Shown: positions 44,040-55,900 of the stretch, in pieces
How positions within the stretch are numbered: position 1 is the first letter of the stretch
Layout of the letters: each line of letters opens with the position of its first letter
Source of the DNA: Epinephelus fuscoguttatus
Taxonomy: Eukaryota > Chordata > Actinopteri > Perciformes > Serranidae
DNA: 64,000 bases
Assembly (NCBI RefSeq): GCF_011397635.1
Contig: NC_064753.1
Coordinates: 33,442,322-33,506,321 of the forward strand
Reading direction: 5' to 3'
Program-made: the position numbers and the translations under genes
The notes under the pieces: model-generated
Told to the model about the DNA's origin: nothing
What the model saw: the letters and a program-made list of their open reading frames with translations, nothing else
The model's database searches: none

Positions 44040-46990
44040 GTAGCTGATGTAGCTGTGACATACATTTAACAATTTACTGCATATAAATAGTATACTTATA
44101 AAAATACAGTAGGACCTGTCTAGGTTACTTTCTCTGCACACTGCATATTCTTTTTTGATTCTAATACTCTGAGCCGTCTCACATCCAGAATATATATATA
44201 TATATATATTTTAAATTCCTGCTTAGCTTTTTCATTTTCAGTTGTTAGCCAGTGTTGCAGGCTAAATATCTTTAAATAGTATTTTATTTATCCATATATA
44301 TTTATTGTATTTTTTTCTGTTCTATATTTCTGTTCGTTTTTTATGCACCAAAATATCAAAGCAAATTCCTTATATGTAAAAACATACTTGGCAGTAATAG
44401 CCTACTGATTCTGTTCTAAATTACAGTAAGATAATACCAAAATCATTCACACTTTCCAAATTCATTTTGAAATTAGGAAGGATGATTAACTTTCTAAAAC
44501 AATCTAAAATATAACTGGTTTACATTTCCTTTCCTATGTACATTTGATTTTGGCGTCTTATTGATCATCTTCTTTTATATTTATATATAGCCTATTTTTG
44601 TTTTATTTGCACTGCATTTACTTTTATACTTTGAACTGCAACTGCTGAACAAATATTTCCCTCTATTTCATATTACTGGTTCTTCTGTGTTCTCTAGTTC
44701 TCCACAAATAGAAGCCTTTACATGTGTAAGTTCAAGGAAGCCCACAGTTTCATTTCATTAAGCTGTGAAACGTTTGCAGTCTTGACATTTGGGATATTAT
44801 ACATGGATAATGTTTTATAAGAAGTTAAAATGCTTTTAAATGGCAAGTAAAACCGTGCTGTTTTGGTCAAACATGCTTTAATCTTTGTACCTATATTAAG
44901 ACTAGCTGTAAGAATAAAGTGAAAACATCATTACATGCAGTATAGGCTGTATAGCTACTACACATAAAGTGTTGTCATTTTGAAATTATAGCTGTTTGTC
45001 AATGGATTGTTAAGGAGACTGGTGGTAAAACTAACATTAGACGTAACTGGAATGTTTAAGTCTATATTTCTAGTTAATTAGAAATACATTTTCACATTAA
45101 ATAGAATGTCAGTATGCACCATGACCCTGCCTTCCAACACATGGATCACTGTCATCTTGATTGAAAAAAAACCCAGCCCTGATATGATCTACAGCTTCTC
45201 TCTTTGAATACCAAAAAGAATGAGAACGGCTGTGATGTTTGTGTGGTTTCTCATATTTCAGCATGCAAGCATTTCATTATTCCCTGAGGAGCCACAAACT
45301 CTAAGCCAAACCACACCATCACTGGGTTTATGAAAATGCTCTTCTGTTTGGCTTCGTGTGTTCCAGCAAAGACAGCTGCCAATCCAGAACAACTTGTACA
45401 GACTCATCCAGCAGTGTAACTGATTACCACACCGCCTGGCCAGACAGGTCAGCTGGAATGAAGAGATCCGAAACTCAGAATTTAGAAATTCCCTAATTCC
45501 TCAGCGGATGAGGAAGGGGCAGATAATTCCTCCACATTCCTCAGTCCCTCCCTCTCCACACCCACAGGACCTCCCAGGCACCCAGCAGTCGTAACCAGGA
45601 TGTGCTTCTTGGTGATGGGTTTAACTAGTTTATACGGCCTTTGAGATCCAGTCTGAGTTAACCTAATATCAGTAATCTATATATTACTGCTAAGGTATCT
45701 AATCTCTGGTGGATTATTGCACATCCATTATTCAAGGATCTGATGTAACGACTTGATCAGAGTCGAGACAATGCAGGAAACAAGCTGTCATTATTTTTCC
45801 TTCAAAGTGCACCGAGTTTATTGTTTCCTGGGTCATTATTGCTGACAGGGTAATCTCATTGAATTCAGCTCTGCGTGTGATTGGTTGATAGCTTCCCAGT
45901 GGTTCAATGTGAAACCTACTCATTTTGTTGCTTTAAATGGAGAGGCAGCTTTTTGATAAATTACCCAGACAAACAATGGACAGATAGATACATAAACCAA
46001 AGGCTACAGATCAATTGACCCATGGATGTTTAATTAATTTGAAGCACAGCAGGTTAGGGGTACAAACAGATGCAGGATACGCAGCTTTAATGGGTGATAT
46101 TTGCATTTAAATCCTTTTCAAAATCTCACCTGTTACAGAAAAGGCACCTTACAATACATTTGATCTGACTCATTTATTAATCAATAACCGACAAACTGAA
46201 CAAGCACAGGAAATGAGCCATATACTCAGAGACCACTGCAGCTGATTATTCAGATAGGAATGATTGGACTTTTCAAGGAACATCAGAAGTAGCTTGTAAC
46301 ACGACACCAGCATGAAACCTTAATCCTCCCAGCAGAGGAAATAAGGGAGAGAAATTTGATGCTTTAAGAGCTTCCCTGCACCCTGATGGGATTTGGATTT
46401 AGCTTCGCTTTATAAATCTCCAGCAGGATGGCTGCTAGTGGCAAACACTGCTTTGTGCCCTCAAGTGTCCGCATGTGAATATAAAATGAGTTTAATTAGA
46501 TAAAAAAGGGAAAGGCAAATACCTAGACAGCTGAAAAGTCCAACATCTCTGGGGCCACGTATGTGTAGCATAAGACTGAAGTTTCTCTGCTGCATCTGAT
46601 CTGTAGCTGTGTGAATGAACATGAAAAATGTTAATAGCAGTTTTAACACATGCCATATACTACAAGGGAAAGTCTGTGTTTTGATTCACATGGTTTCACA
46701 TCATCCCCCTTCTGTTCTTTCATTTCCTGTCATCCCTTTACCATCTATTTTTAAATAAAGGCCAACATGCCCCCAAAATACTTAAAAAATCATGCTCACT
46801 TTTCTAGACATGATCTTTCATTTTAGTGGCTTTAAATTTGGAAAAATAATCACACTTAGTGAAATATTGAAACTCAAGACTCGATGTTTTTTCTACAGCT
46901 GCATTCTTCCATCAGACTAAAATGTTCTTTGTGACCTGTGTATTTATTTAGACACATTTCCAAAATTCAGTAAACATATTTGGCAATTCT
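44040..46990. other. intergenic, no gene recognised
   Basis: AT-rich. No domains, RNA genes or convincing exons were seen between psmd14 and the repeats near 47 kb. Confidence 0.55.
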
Positions 46991-46994
46991 GGAA

Positions 46995-47200
46995 TTATGG
47001 CAGTGTGGTGGTGCAGTGGTTAGTAGTGTTGACTCACAGCAAGAGGGTTCCTAGTTCGAACTCGCAGTGGGGGGTTTGAGTTTGCATGTTTTCCCTGTGT
47101 CAGTGTGGGTTTTCTCCAGGTACTTCGGCTTCCTCCCACAATCTAAAGATATGTATGTCAGAGTAATTGGTGACTCTAAATTGGCTGTATGTGTGAATGT
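46995..47200 (+). mobile_element. tRNA-headed SINE-like repeat, copy 1
   Basis: GTGGTGCAGTGGTTAGTAGT (A-box region), GGGTTCCTAGTTCGAACTC (decayed B box), then GTTTGCATGTTTTCCC and CTTCCTCCCACAATCTAAAG. The same family occurs at 51858-52055 plus 53138-53285. Confidence 0.7.
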
Positions 47201-47204
47201 GCAT

Positions 47205-47500
47205 CTTGGCCATCGCCGTCTTTGGAGCCAGAGGTGACCATATTTTCACAAGAGGGTGAAGCTGTGGATGAACAAGGGCTGGATTTGTCTCATAGACTGT
47301 TGTGACCAAGCAGTTACCTCCATAGGCTAAAAATAAAATGAAGCCAACACAATAGTACAGAAAACTGCAGTTCTTCGACCGGCCATTTGAGGCATGCTCC
47401 AAACGTGAGTCAGTCCCCATAGACCCCCATGTTAAATGCCCAACTTTAAAGCAAAAATAAACATGTTTACAGCCTGGTACAAAAATGGTTTTGGTCTCTA
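47205..47500 (-). repeat. dispersed repeat R1, copy 4
   Basis: Reverse-oriented: AATGAAGCCAACACAATAG, GTGAGTCAGTCCCCATAGAC, CAGCCTGGTACAAAAATGG. Confidence 0.65.
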
Positions 47501-47514
47501 TGGCTAATTTTCCC

Positions 47515-47745
47515 CTTCATGACAACTGAAGGGGGGTGAATTTGAACTGTTTTTGTTTTTTGTTTGTTTGTGTCAGGCTGTGAACACATTTATTTCTGCT
47601 GGTGAGTTGGACGTTTTAACATGGGGGTCTATGGGGACTGACTCGCTTTTGGAGCCAACCCCAAGTGGCCTTTAGAGGAACTGCAGTTTTTGGCACATTG
47701 GCTCCATCTTTAAGCTTCAGAGGTTGTTCCTTGATATTTTCCCCC
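47515..47745 (+). repeat. dispersed repeat R1, copy 5 (inverted against copy 4)
   Basis: GGGGGTCTATGGGGACTGAC, CGCTTTTGGAGCCAACCCCA and GGAACTGCAGTTTTTGGCAC mirror copy 4, so 47330-47740 can fold back on itself. Confidence 0.65.
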
Positions 47746-48153
47746 AAAAAATGCATACAATCAGGGTAATAGCAAAGATTTTTGATATACTAGGATTATC
47801 ATTTTGTATATTTTTTTCTGTTTTGTTTTCTAATGATTTAATAATTTAGTTATGCTCAACAAAGGTTTCTGTAAATATTAATTTTCAGGTCTAAATGCTG
47901 TTTAAAATCGCTGCACACGGAGACAGGAATACATTTCCTGTGGAGAGATACAGGGCCTAGGACTGAGTATTGAACCTGAAGTATTGAGCCTGTTTACTTC
48001 GAAAAAATATTTCTTACTCTAGACTGTGTTTCATTCCTGAAAATATTTGATTTAACATACATAACACTGATTCACAGTTTGATGCATTTCGTAATGTTGT
48101 CACATGGTTATTATCATATAAAATCCTTGATTGATTTTGTTTGAATTATCTAA

Positions 48154-48176
48154 ATTATTATTATTATTATTATTAT
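48154..48176. repeat. (ATT)n microsatellite
   Basis: Seven or more ATT units. Confidence 0.85.
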
Positions 48177-48179
48177 CAT

Positions 48180-49440
48180 TATGTATTTAAATGCAAGTCT
48201 ATCAAGTGTACAGGAACATTAACTCCCTCAAGGCGCCAAAACCCCTCACTTCCCAGAAAGAATTCAGAAGACATGACGTCAGTGTCCTCGGTGCTAGCTC
48301 CGGCTCCACATATGATAAGAATTACCAAGCAAAAGACCCTCAACTCACAACTCTGCACACAGGCAGCGGATAAAGAATAGAGCTGAAATGACTTCTGATT
48401 GATTCTATTGAGGGGGTGGACCTGCTGTAATGAGAGGGGCTGTTCGTCCATCTGGGGGCAACAACTAAAAGCTTTATTTAAGCCCCTGTCTGATGAACCT
48501 ACAGAGGTCCTGGAGGTCAAACGAGGGAGATCAGAAATGTAGAAGGAGGTCAGCTTGTTTTAAAGCATCTTGAAACCAATTCTAAAAAAGCACTAGGAAA
48601 CATCTGACCAGAAGCTATAAAGCTACAGTTCCTCTTTTTCCAGCAGTCAGTTGTGCGAGTTATTTGTGTGCCATATGTGAAAATGCTTAGTTTACACTTT
48701 TGGAAAAGAGCATATGAGCGAATAAATCTTGCAATCTTGTGATAAATATTAACAGTTCTCCTAATTTTTTTAATTCATAAAGGAGTCAGTGCTTATTTAG
48801 AGGTTTAATGTCTGTTTACATATTTAATTTAGTTCTTTTTAAATGTGTAATTATTCAATCTACATTTAGGTTTATAGTAGTCTTATTTTTGATTATGTTC
48901 ACCTTATTTGGCTGTACTGTCCTTGTTTTAGCTGCATGCCTTTTTCTGTGTACATTGAGAAGAATGCTGAAATTCTTTATATATGTTCACAGTGACTTTG
49001 CCATTAAAGCTGATGATCTGATCTACATGCAGTACTATGTGGAGCCTATAGGAGACACAGGCTGCCTTTTAAAACAGCATATTGAATTTAAACAGTGTAA
49101 AGTTTTTTTTAAAATACATGCTATTTCCTAATATTTGCTCCCAATTCTTCTCTTCTAATCCACTCACTCTCATACTTTACTGGGAGAGTGTGTGTGACCT
49201 CCAGCCCAGGCCAGCCCCTGCTTATATTTCATTGCATCCTGATTCTCTGACATGTAGTGTGTTGGATGGGGGGAAGGGTAGGAAGAGGAAGAGGGTGTGT
49301 GTGTGTCTGTGTGTGTGTGGTTGGAGGAGGTGGGGGTGAAGAATGCTTGGTATGTGCGGACGACAACAACATGAAAGGCGACGCGCGTTCAGCCCAAGCG
49401 ATTGTGCGCCTGCAAATCAAACCCAAAAGCACTTTGTGTC
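48180..49440. other. intergenic, rbms1 upstream flank
   Basis: No gene recognised. A GT-rich stretch at 49292-49320 precedes a GC-richer segment leading into the rbms1 promoter. Confidence 0.5.
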
Positions 49441-49444
49441 CGAT

Positions 49445-49451
49445 TATAAAT
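49445..49451 (+). promoter_or_regulatory. rbms1: candidate rbms1 TATA box
   Basis: TATAAAT in a GC-richer stretch about 430 nt upstream of the ATG at 49881. It predicts a start near 49475 and a long 5' UTR. An unseen upstream exon is equally possible. Confidence 0.35.
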
Positions 49452-49880
49452 TGAGCCGCAGACACCAGACGTCTCGACGTGCCTTTGTCACAGCAAAGCA
49501 AAGCGCCAGTGTGAGTTTGTGTGAGGCGGCCACGCAGTTTATTTGATGTCAAACACCCTGCAGAGGCGGAGATGGTTTGGTCTGTAGTAGGTGGGACTGC
49601 CGAGCGGTCTGCAGCAGGACGTCGTAGATCAATGAACCGGACCGTAGGGTTGGTCCATCGCCTGGTGTGCATCTGACTGTATAGATGTGTCAGTATACCT
49701 ATGCAGGGACCGAGGCTTCTTTTTCTACTGTTAACCAGCCTGTTCAGTATGCGGATGTTTTAAACCGAGTGGCTATTTCATAGGCTCTGTACACCCGCTT
49801 GGATTCCGTCTCTAGTGGCTCCTCGTTGCGATTTTTTTTTTTTAATTTTTTGGGAATAAAATACATCTGTAACCTCCAGG

Positions 49881-49931
49881 ATGATCTTTGCAAACACAGG
49901 CAACCCACTGAAGACAGCCAATCGTAAGCAG
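49881..49931 (+). CDS. rbms1: rbms1 coding exon 1
   Basis: Residues 1-17, ending NRKQ with donor GTAGGC. In-frame splicing to exon 2 supports this ATG as a real start. Confidence 0.75.
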
Positions 49932-52900
49932 GTAGGCCAAACACACACACACACACATTTATTTTATTATTATTTATATTATTTATTTTATTCTGCCTAC
50001 TTTCCCCCCCACACTTGAGGCAGCATTTGGATAACCAGGCTGAATAATAGCAGCCACAAATGACATTGGAAAGCCCTTTCTGGATCTCCTATGGCTCATA
50101 ATGCATTTATATCTCACCCTTTTAACACCAAATGAATTAAATTGTGTTTAAAAACATAGATGCATTGCTGTGAGCCGACTTGTCAGACGGGAAGCTGATC
50201 CTTTGATAGGCTACATGGGGAGATAAAACCAGCTGCTGACTCGATCCATAGCTCTACAACCGAGACTTTGATTATTATGTCCATATAACCTTGTTTGCCC
50301 AGTCACTCGCCCCCTCTGGTCAATATGCATGACGGTTATTGTAGTCCATTTTATAGATTAATGCATTCAGGGTGAATCCAGAGAGAGACAGAGGCAGTGC
50401 AATGTAATGTGTGTCAGTGTGCTGGAGTGAACTGAGCTGCCTGCATCCGTCATTTTGACCTCCCAGGTGAACGGAAAGGTAATTGAAGGCCATGCCCCTT
50501 TGCTTTCCCATCACACCTTTTCGATTTAGATGGAAGATGGGGAATAGAAAGCAGGCACTGAGCTGTTATTCTAACCTATCATGATGGAAATGTGAGCCTT
50601 GTGTCAGATGGGTTGAGCCCTGCAGCCTGTAAGATCCCCAAATATCCACCTTTTCAGATTACACTGTAATATTTATTCATCAGTAGGCACCTTATGTGAC
50701 TTTGAGGCAAGAGAAATCTGAAACCGGCCACTCATGAATCCCTGCAGGGAAGCGGTGAATGAGTTTTCAGTGTGGGCGTTAATACAGGTTTAGGCTGCTA
50801 TAAGGTGTGATGATACCCCTGTGAAATGTACCACCGTAGCTGCACTCTAATGGAGTAGGCGTAGCGTCTCAGAGGCCTGATGTGAACCCTCGATGGCCCT
50901 CAAACGAAGTTAGTGTGGTAATTGCAACAGAAATGTAAGGCCTCTACTTGGAGACACAACAGGCCTGACAGATGTTCCTTTCACAGCCATCAATTCTTTA
51001 TCTATAAAAGAAAAATAGCTGCTGTGAATGTTTATTCGTCACACGAGTGTGGCGGAATATCTCAGTGATTCTTGTTGGCATGGCTGTAGTTGTGTGCCTG
51101 GCTTTGGCCCTCGGATTGGATTGTCCTTTGGTTATGGACAGATGGTGCGATTCTGCCATGCTTTGTCTTTGATCTGATCTGGAGAGGGTTTGGGGTGGCT
51201 GGGAGCTATTTTAATGAATGAGTAAGGGGAAGGAAATGCTTTGCAGGGCAGCGCTCCGTGGTTTGGCTCACGAGTATGAAGAAAACGGTAGGTCTCTGAT
51301 AAACACTATACTAGGATGTTAGACATGAACACACATTTAATCCCATTGCAAGTCATAGAGTTTGGATAGAATCACCTTTTTACAACAACTTGGATCTTAA
51401 AAGTCAAACCTACCTCACAGTGATGGAAGAATTACCCTTCACTTAAGTAAAAGTAGAAATACTGTATTCTAAAAAGACTCCATTACAATTAAAAACCTTG
51501 AATTTAAAGTGCTACTTAAAGCTGCAGTTGGTAACTTTTTTTAAAAATAACTTTTTGTCATTGCTGACACTGTGACGCTATCCTGACGGCATTACAGGAG
51601 ACAAAAAAAATCATGTCCCTCCTCCTTGCAGTGCTTTTAATGGCATTTGCTAGAAGCCACCGCAACTGATGGAAAAGAACCACTCAGAGCCGAGGAGCCT
51701 TTTTAAGGAGTCTGTCAGTAATGTCAATCACTGCCCGTGAACTGTGGTCAAACTGTCAGACCAGGCAGTGCTGATTAAATATGAATCATGATTCTGTCAC
51801 TGCATTGCCTGTTTCTCGCCTTAAATGTTTTCAGAAGCATTTTTTTAGTGTAACTATGAGGGTGGCCTGGTGGTACAGTGGTTAGCATTGTGGCCTCACA
51901 GCAAGAGGGTTCCTGGTTCAAACCCCCGGGGTGGGTGAGCCCTTCCATACGGAGCTGGCATGTTCTCCCCATGTCAGTGTGGGTTTCTGTGGATACTCTG
52001 GCTTCCTCCCACAATCCAAAGACATGCAGGCTAGGCTTAATTGGTGACTCTTAATTGACCTATGGCTAAGCCACGCCGCTCTCCACTCACTCAGACAAAC
52101 TATCAACATTCAGTGACCGGCGGTGTCACAGTACATGGCATTTCGCAGGAGGCAATTGATGATTTTTGGGGACATGACAATCAGATTACATTGAGAAGTA
52201 ACCAAAGGGGCCTAAGCTACGCATTGGAGGATTATATTCATCATTTTATTGTTGAGAAGCTTGATGAAAAGCTTAAATTACAAGCCAAAATTTACAGGTC
52301 ATTGTGAGCCACATCTTGTTGCCGTCATCATCCAAGACAACAAGTTAAAGTGCCACTGAAGTTAAGGTTTTTGTCTCAGAATATGAGAAAAGGATAATGG
52401 CCTTTTTACCATCTTTACCAAGAGTGTCTCTCCGTTAGTTTGGTGCTACAGTATTTACACTGAATCATTCAGCATAACGTTTGCCAACCTTTGTTATCTC
52501 TGCCATTACAGATAAGTTAATGAAGCTAAGCTCCAGAAGTTAATGTTAGCTTAACTAGAGCCCTCTGGACAACAGCTAACAATGATGTACGATCACCAAA
52601 GTACAAAACTAGAACAAAGTAGGCTAATGAACTCCCAGCAAACAAGGTGACATGATGAACAACGCAGCTAGGAGCTAACGTTAGGCTAACTTTAGGTATC
52701 ATTAGCTAGAGATGTTAAAGATAACTTTATATTTTTTTCCAGCAAAGTTGCCTCAAACACAGTGTTGACTTACCTTAGAGCAGATGTAGACAATCACTGT
52801 TAATCTTATTCACGTTGAGTTGATGTTGTGGTCTAATGTTACCACACAACTTTATCTAAAGGAGACACCTTTCACAGTTGAGATGTGGTTTTGGAAAGGA

Positions 52901-55900
52901 TAAAAAATACGCCCCGTCGCCCAGCCTCTCCAACTTGTGTCGGAGTTGCATGTACCCCATGCACACCGTCTGAACATTTTTAAACTTCAAATCTCTGAAA
53001 ACACTCATAAACCGAACAAAACTGACTTTCTGTAATGCATTTCAATGGACGTCCAGGCAGAGAATGTCCGAGTGTATGGGAATGGCTATACACACTGTGA
53101 TTGATCGCGTTTGAGAGCGGGACTTAGCCATAGGTCAATTGGCCATGGTTGTCTGTCTCTATGTGTCAGCCCTGTGATAGTCTGGCATCCTGTCCAGGGC
53201 GTACCCCGCCTCTTGCCCAATGTCAGCTGGAATAGGCTCCAGCCCCCTCCACGACCCCTAACAGGATAAGCGATTACAGAAAATGAAATGTTTACCTGCT
53301 TAATTGCCACTCAACTGTTTTTAACATGGCTGTCGAGTCACAAACATGCTCATTCTAAAGCTAAACAGTACACTAAAAGATGTGACTGGTGGTAGTTTTT
53401 ACATGCGGTAATGCCATTATCAGCGATACAAGGAGGCAGAGGAACATGTTTTTTGTCACAGATGAGCTGCATCATCTCTGTGTGTAAATAGTTACAGATT
53501 CAGCCAATATGATAAAAAGTTATTTTTATCACATGAACCAGCTGTAGCTTTCAGGAAGTATTACCCACAAAATGTAAAGTGAAAGTATTCACAATGCAGG
53601 AACACTATTCAGAGAGCTGTAGTATTTATGAAATTTCATTAGATGTAATTACTTAATATTGTAATTTTTCAATTGTAGCTAATTTGAGGCCCTTTGTACG
53701 CTACTGGGTAGTGTATTAGTGAATTAATGCATCAAATTGTATGACCTCATAGGCTATGTTTTTCATGTGAGTTTGACAGAAATATAGCGGAGTAGAAGTA
53801 TTATGTTGCACAAGTAAAGTACAGGTACCTTTGTATCGCACTCAAGGACTGTACTTCAGTAAATGTACTTGCACAGCTGGACCCTGATGTTGTCTCAGGA
53901 ATGTCACAATGTAGAAGACCTTAAGCTGTGTTTGATGCTCTATGGATCAAAGACGAGCAGTTCTTATCACCTTGAGAGGAGAACAAGAGCGTCTGTTAAC
54001 GCAGCATGCACACGAAATCCGTTCGTGCCCTCTGTGTATTTCCACATTTTCGTTTTTGCACGGATAATGAGATGCTCTTGTGATCACTGTTGACCTGGGT
54101 CTAAACTAGATTATCTAGCTCCCATAAACGTCCTAACAGTGGCTTTCCTGTGTTCAGTCCTACCCCATGACTCCGTCCAGTCCCAGCAGCAGCAGCAACA
54201 GCAGCAGCACAGGCCTGGAGCAGCTCAGCAAAACCAACCTGTATATCCGCGGCCTGCCTCCTGCGACTACAGACCTGGACCTGGTCAAACTCTGTCACCA
54301 GTGAGTACACACACATGTACAGTGGGAATGTAGCAAGTATGCTAATGTGTGTGCACACCAGTGTTTTGTCATTGATATGCTTGTTTGCTGAAAAATGGGG
54401 CCTGAAGTGGGTTTTCAGATATTGCATACTGATGTCATTCCAGTCTGATTTAAGGAAGGTCTCTCCCTGACCACAGGCACATTCTGTTCAAAAATAACTT
54501 GCTGTGAAATTTTAGTTGCACAATTAAGTTTATGTATCTATTAAGTGATGTTTTACCGTAAATAAATTCTTAATTTAAAGGCCCAGTGTGTCAGATTTAG
54601 GGGCAGAGATGGTATATAATAATCATAAGTATGTTTTCATTAGTTTATAATCTCCTGGGGGAAAAAACTGTTCTGTTTTTGTTACCTTAGAATGAGTTGT
54701 TTATATCTACATACAGAGCGGGTCCTCTTCAACAGAGTCCCCCATCGTTTTTTTACAGGAGCCCAGAAAGGACAAACCAAGCACTGGCACTATATAAGGT
54801 CATAGAGCCATGCTAACTGTTACCCCCTGTTTCCAGTCTTTGTGCTAAGCTAAGCTAACCAGATGAGGGGGTAGCTTCACATTTGCAGATATATGAGAGC
54901 AGTATCTATCATCTCATCTAATGAGTGGCAAATACAAAATGTCAGAGTATTTGTAAATAAATTCTTGATTTAAAGGGACATGTGGAATTTTGGGAAATAC
55001 GCTTGTCCAAGTTAGATGAGAAGATCGATGCCCAGAGATGATTAACTGTGGAACAGTGGAAAACAGCAAACTCCTTTTAGGCCTCTATCACACAGAAAGT
55101 GTTTTGCAGGTTACAAAACATGAGGCGAACTGCACTGCTTTTTTTATTTTAATTGAATGCCACTAGTAAAGAAAAACAGAATGCTTGCTGCACCTTCTTA
55201 TTGTTGCCAGGCAACCACCCCATCACCTCATTACCCTAACCCAGTGGTTCCCAGCTGGTCATGCCAAGGGGTCCAGATTTGCCCTTAGTTATTTGTTCAA
55301 GGTCCACAAAGTTTGGTATATTCAACATCATACTTGCGTTTGTCCATGTTGTCCAGCTACTTTGCTGTCTCTGTTCAATAGCTGTATGTTATTCACTCAC
55401 GCTACAGCATGAAACAGCACTTCAAAATTCACTGTACTTCAAAATAAAGTGTGTTTTTTACAAACTTGACATGCTCACGAGTCACCTGCGACCCACCATT
55501 GGAAATCACTGCCCTAACCTTTCTGTGTATCCAATTTACCGTTTATTATTACTTTTTAATTTTATTTATTTTACAGTAATTAGTAGCTGTTTTGTATTGA
55601 GATCGGAGTAACTGCGGTCCGTAAAGTCGTATAGCTCTGGGTATCCAGCAACTGCTACCACCACTTTCAACAAGCAAAAGGCTTAATTCTCATTAACAGC
55701 AATTACAAAAATCCTCTTCAGGTTGCTAAAACAATTTCTGTGTGATCAGGGCCTGAAACAACAATATGTAATTTTTTTAGTTGGTGAATTTTAAAGGGCT
55801 GCTGGTGTTAGGAGTGTTCTGTTACCCTTGGACAGAGCCATGCTAACGGTTTCCCTCTGTTTCCAGGCTTTGTGCTAAGCTAAGCTAACCAGCTGAGGGC

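Noticed and set aside
43677..44069. 130-codon plus-strand frame overlapping the psmd14 promoter
   Set aside because: It runs through the T20 and (AAT)n tracts and lies antisense to the psmd14 first exon; there is no domain.
51858..51945. tRNA gene suggested by A-box and B-box-like motifs (also at 46995, 40285 and 62520)
   Set aside because: No cloverleaf with an acceptor stem and anticodon can be formed, and the motifs are followed by SINE bodies shared between copies.
52062..52307. 81-codon frame as a standalone host gene
   Set aside because: It lies inside a transposon bounded by inverted termini and continues out of frame, so it is better explained as a dead transposon ORF.
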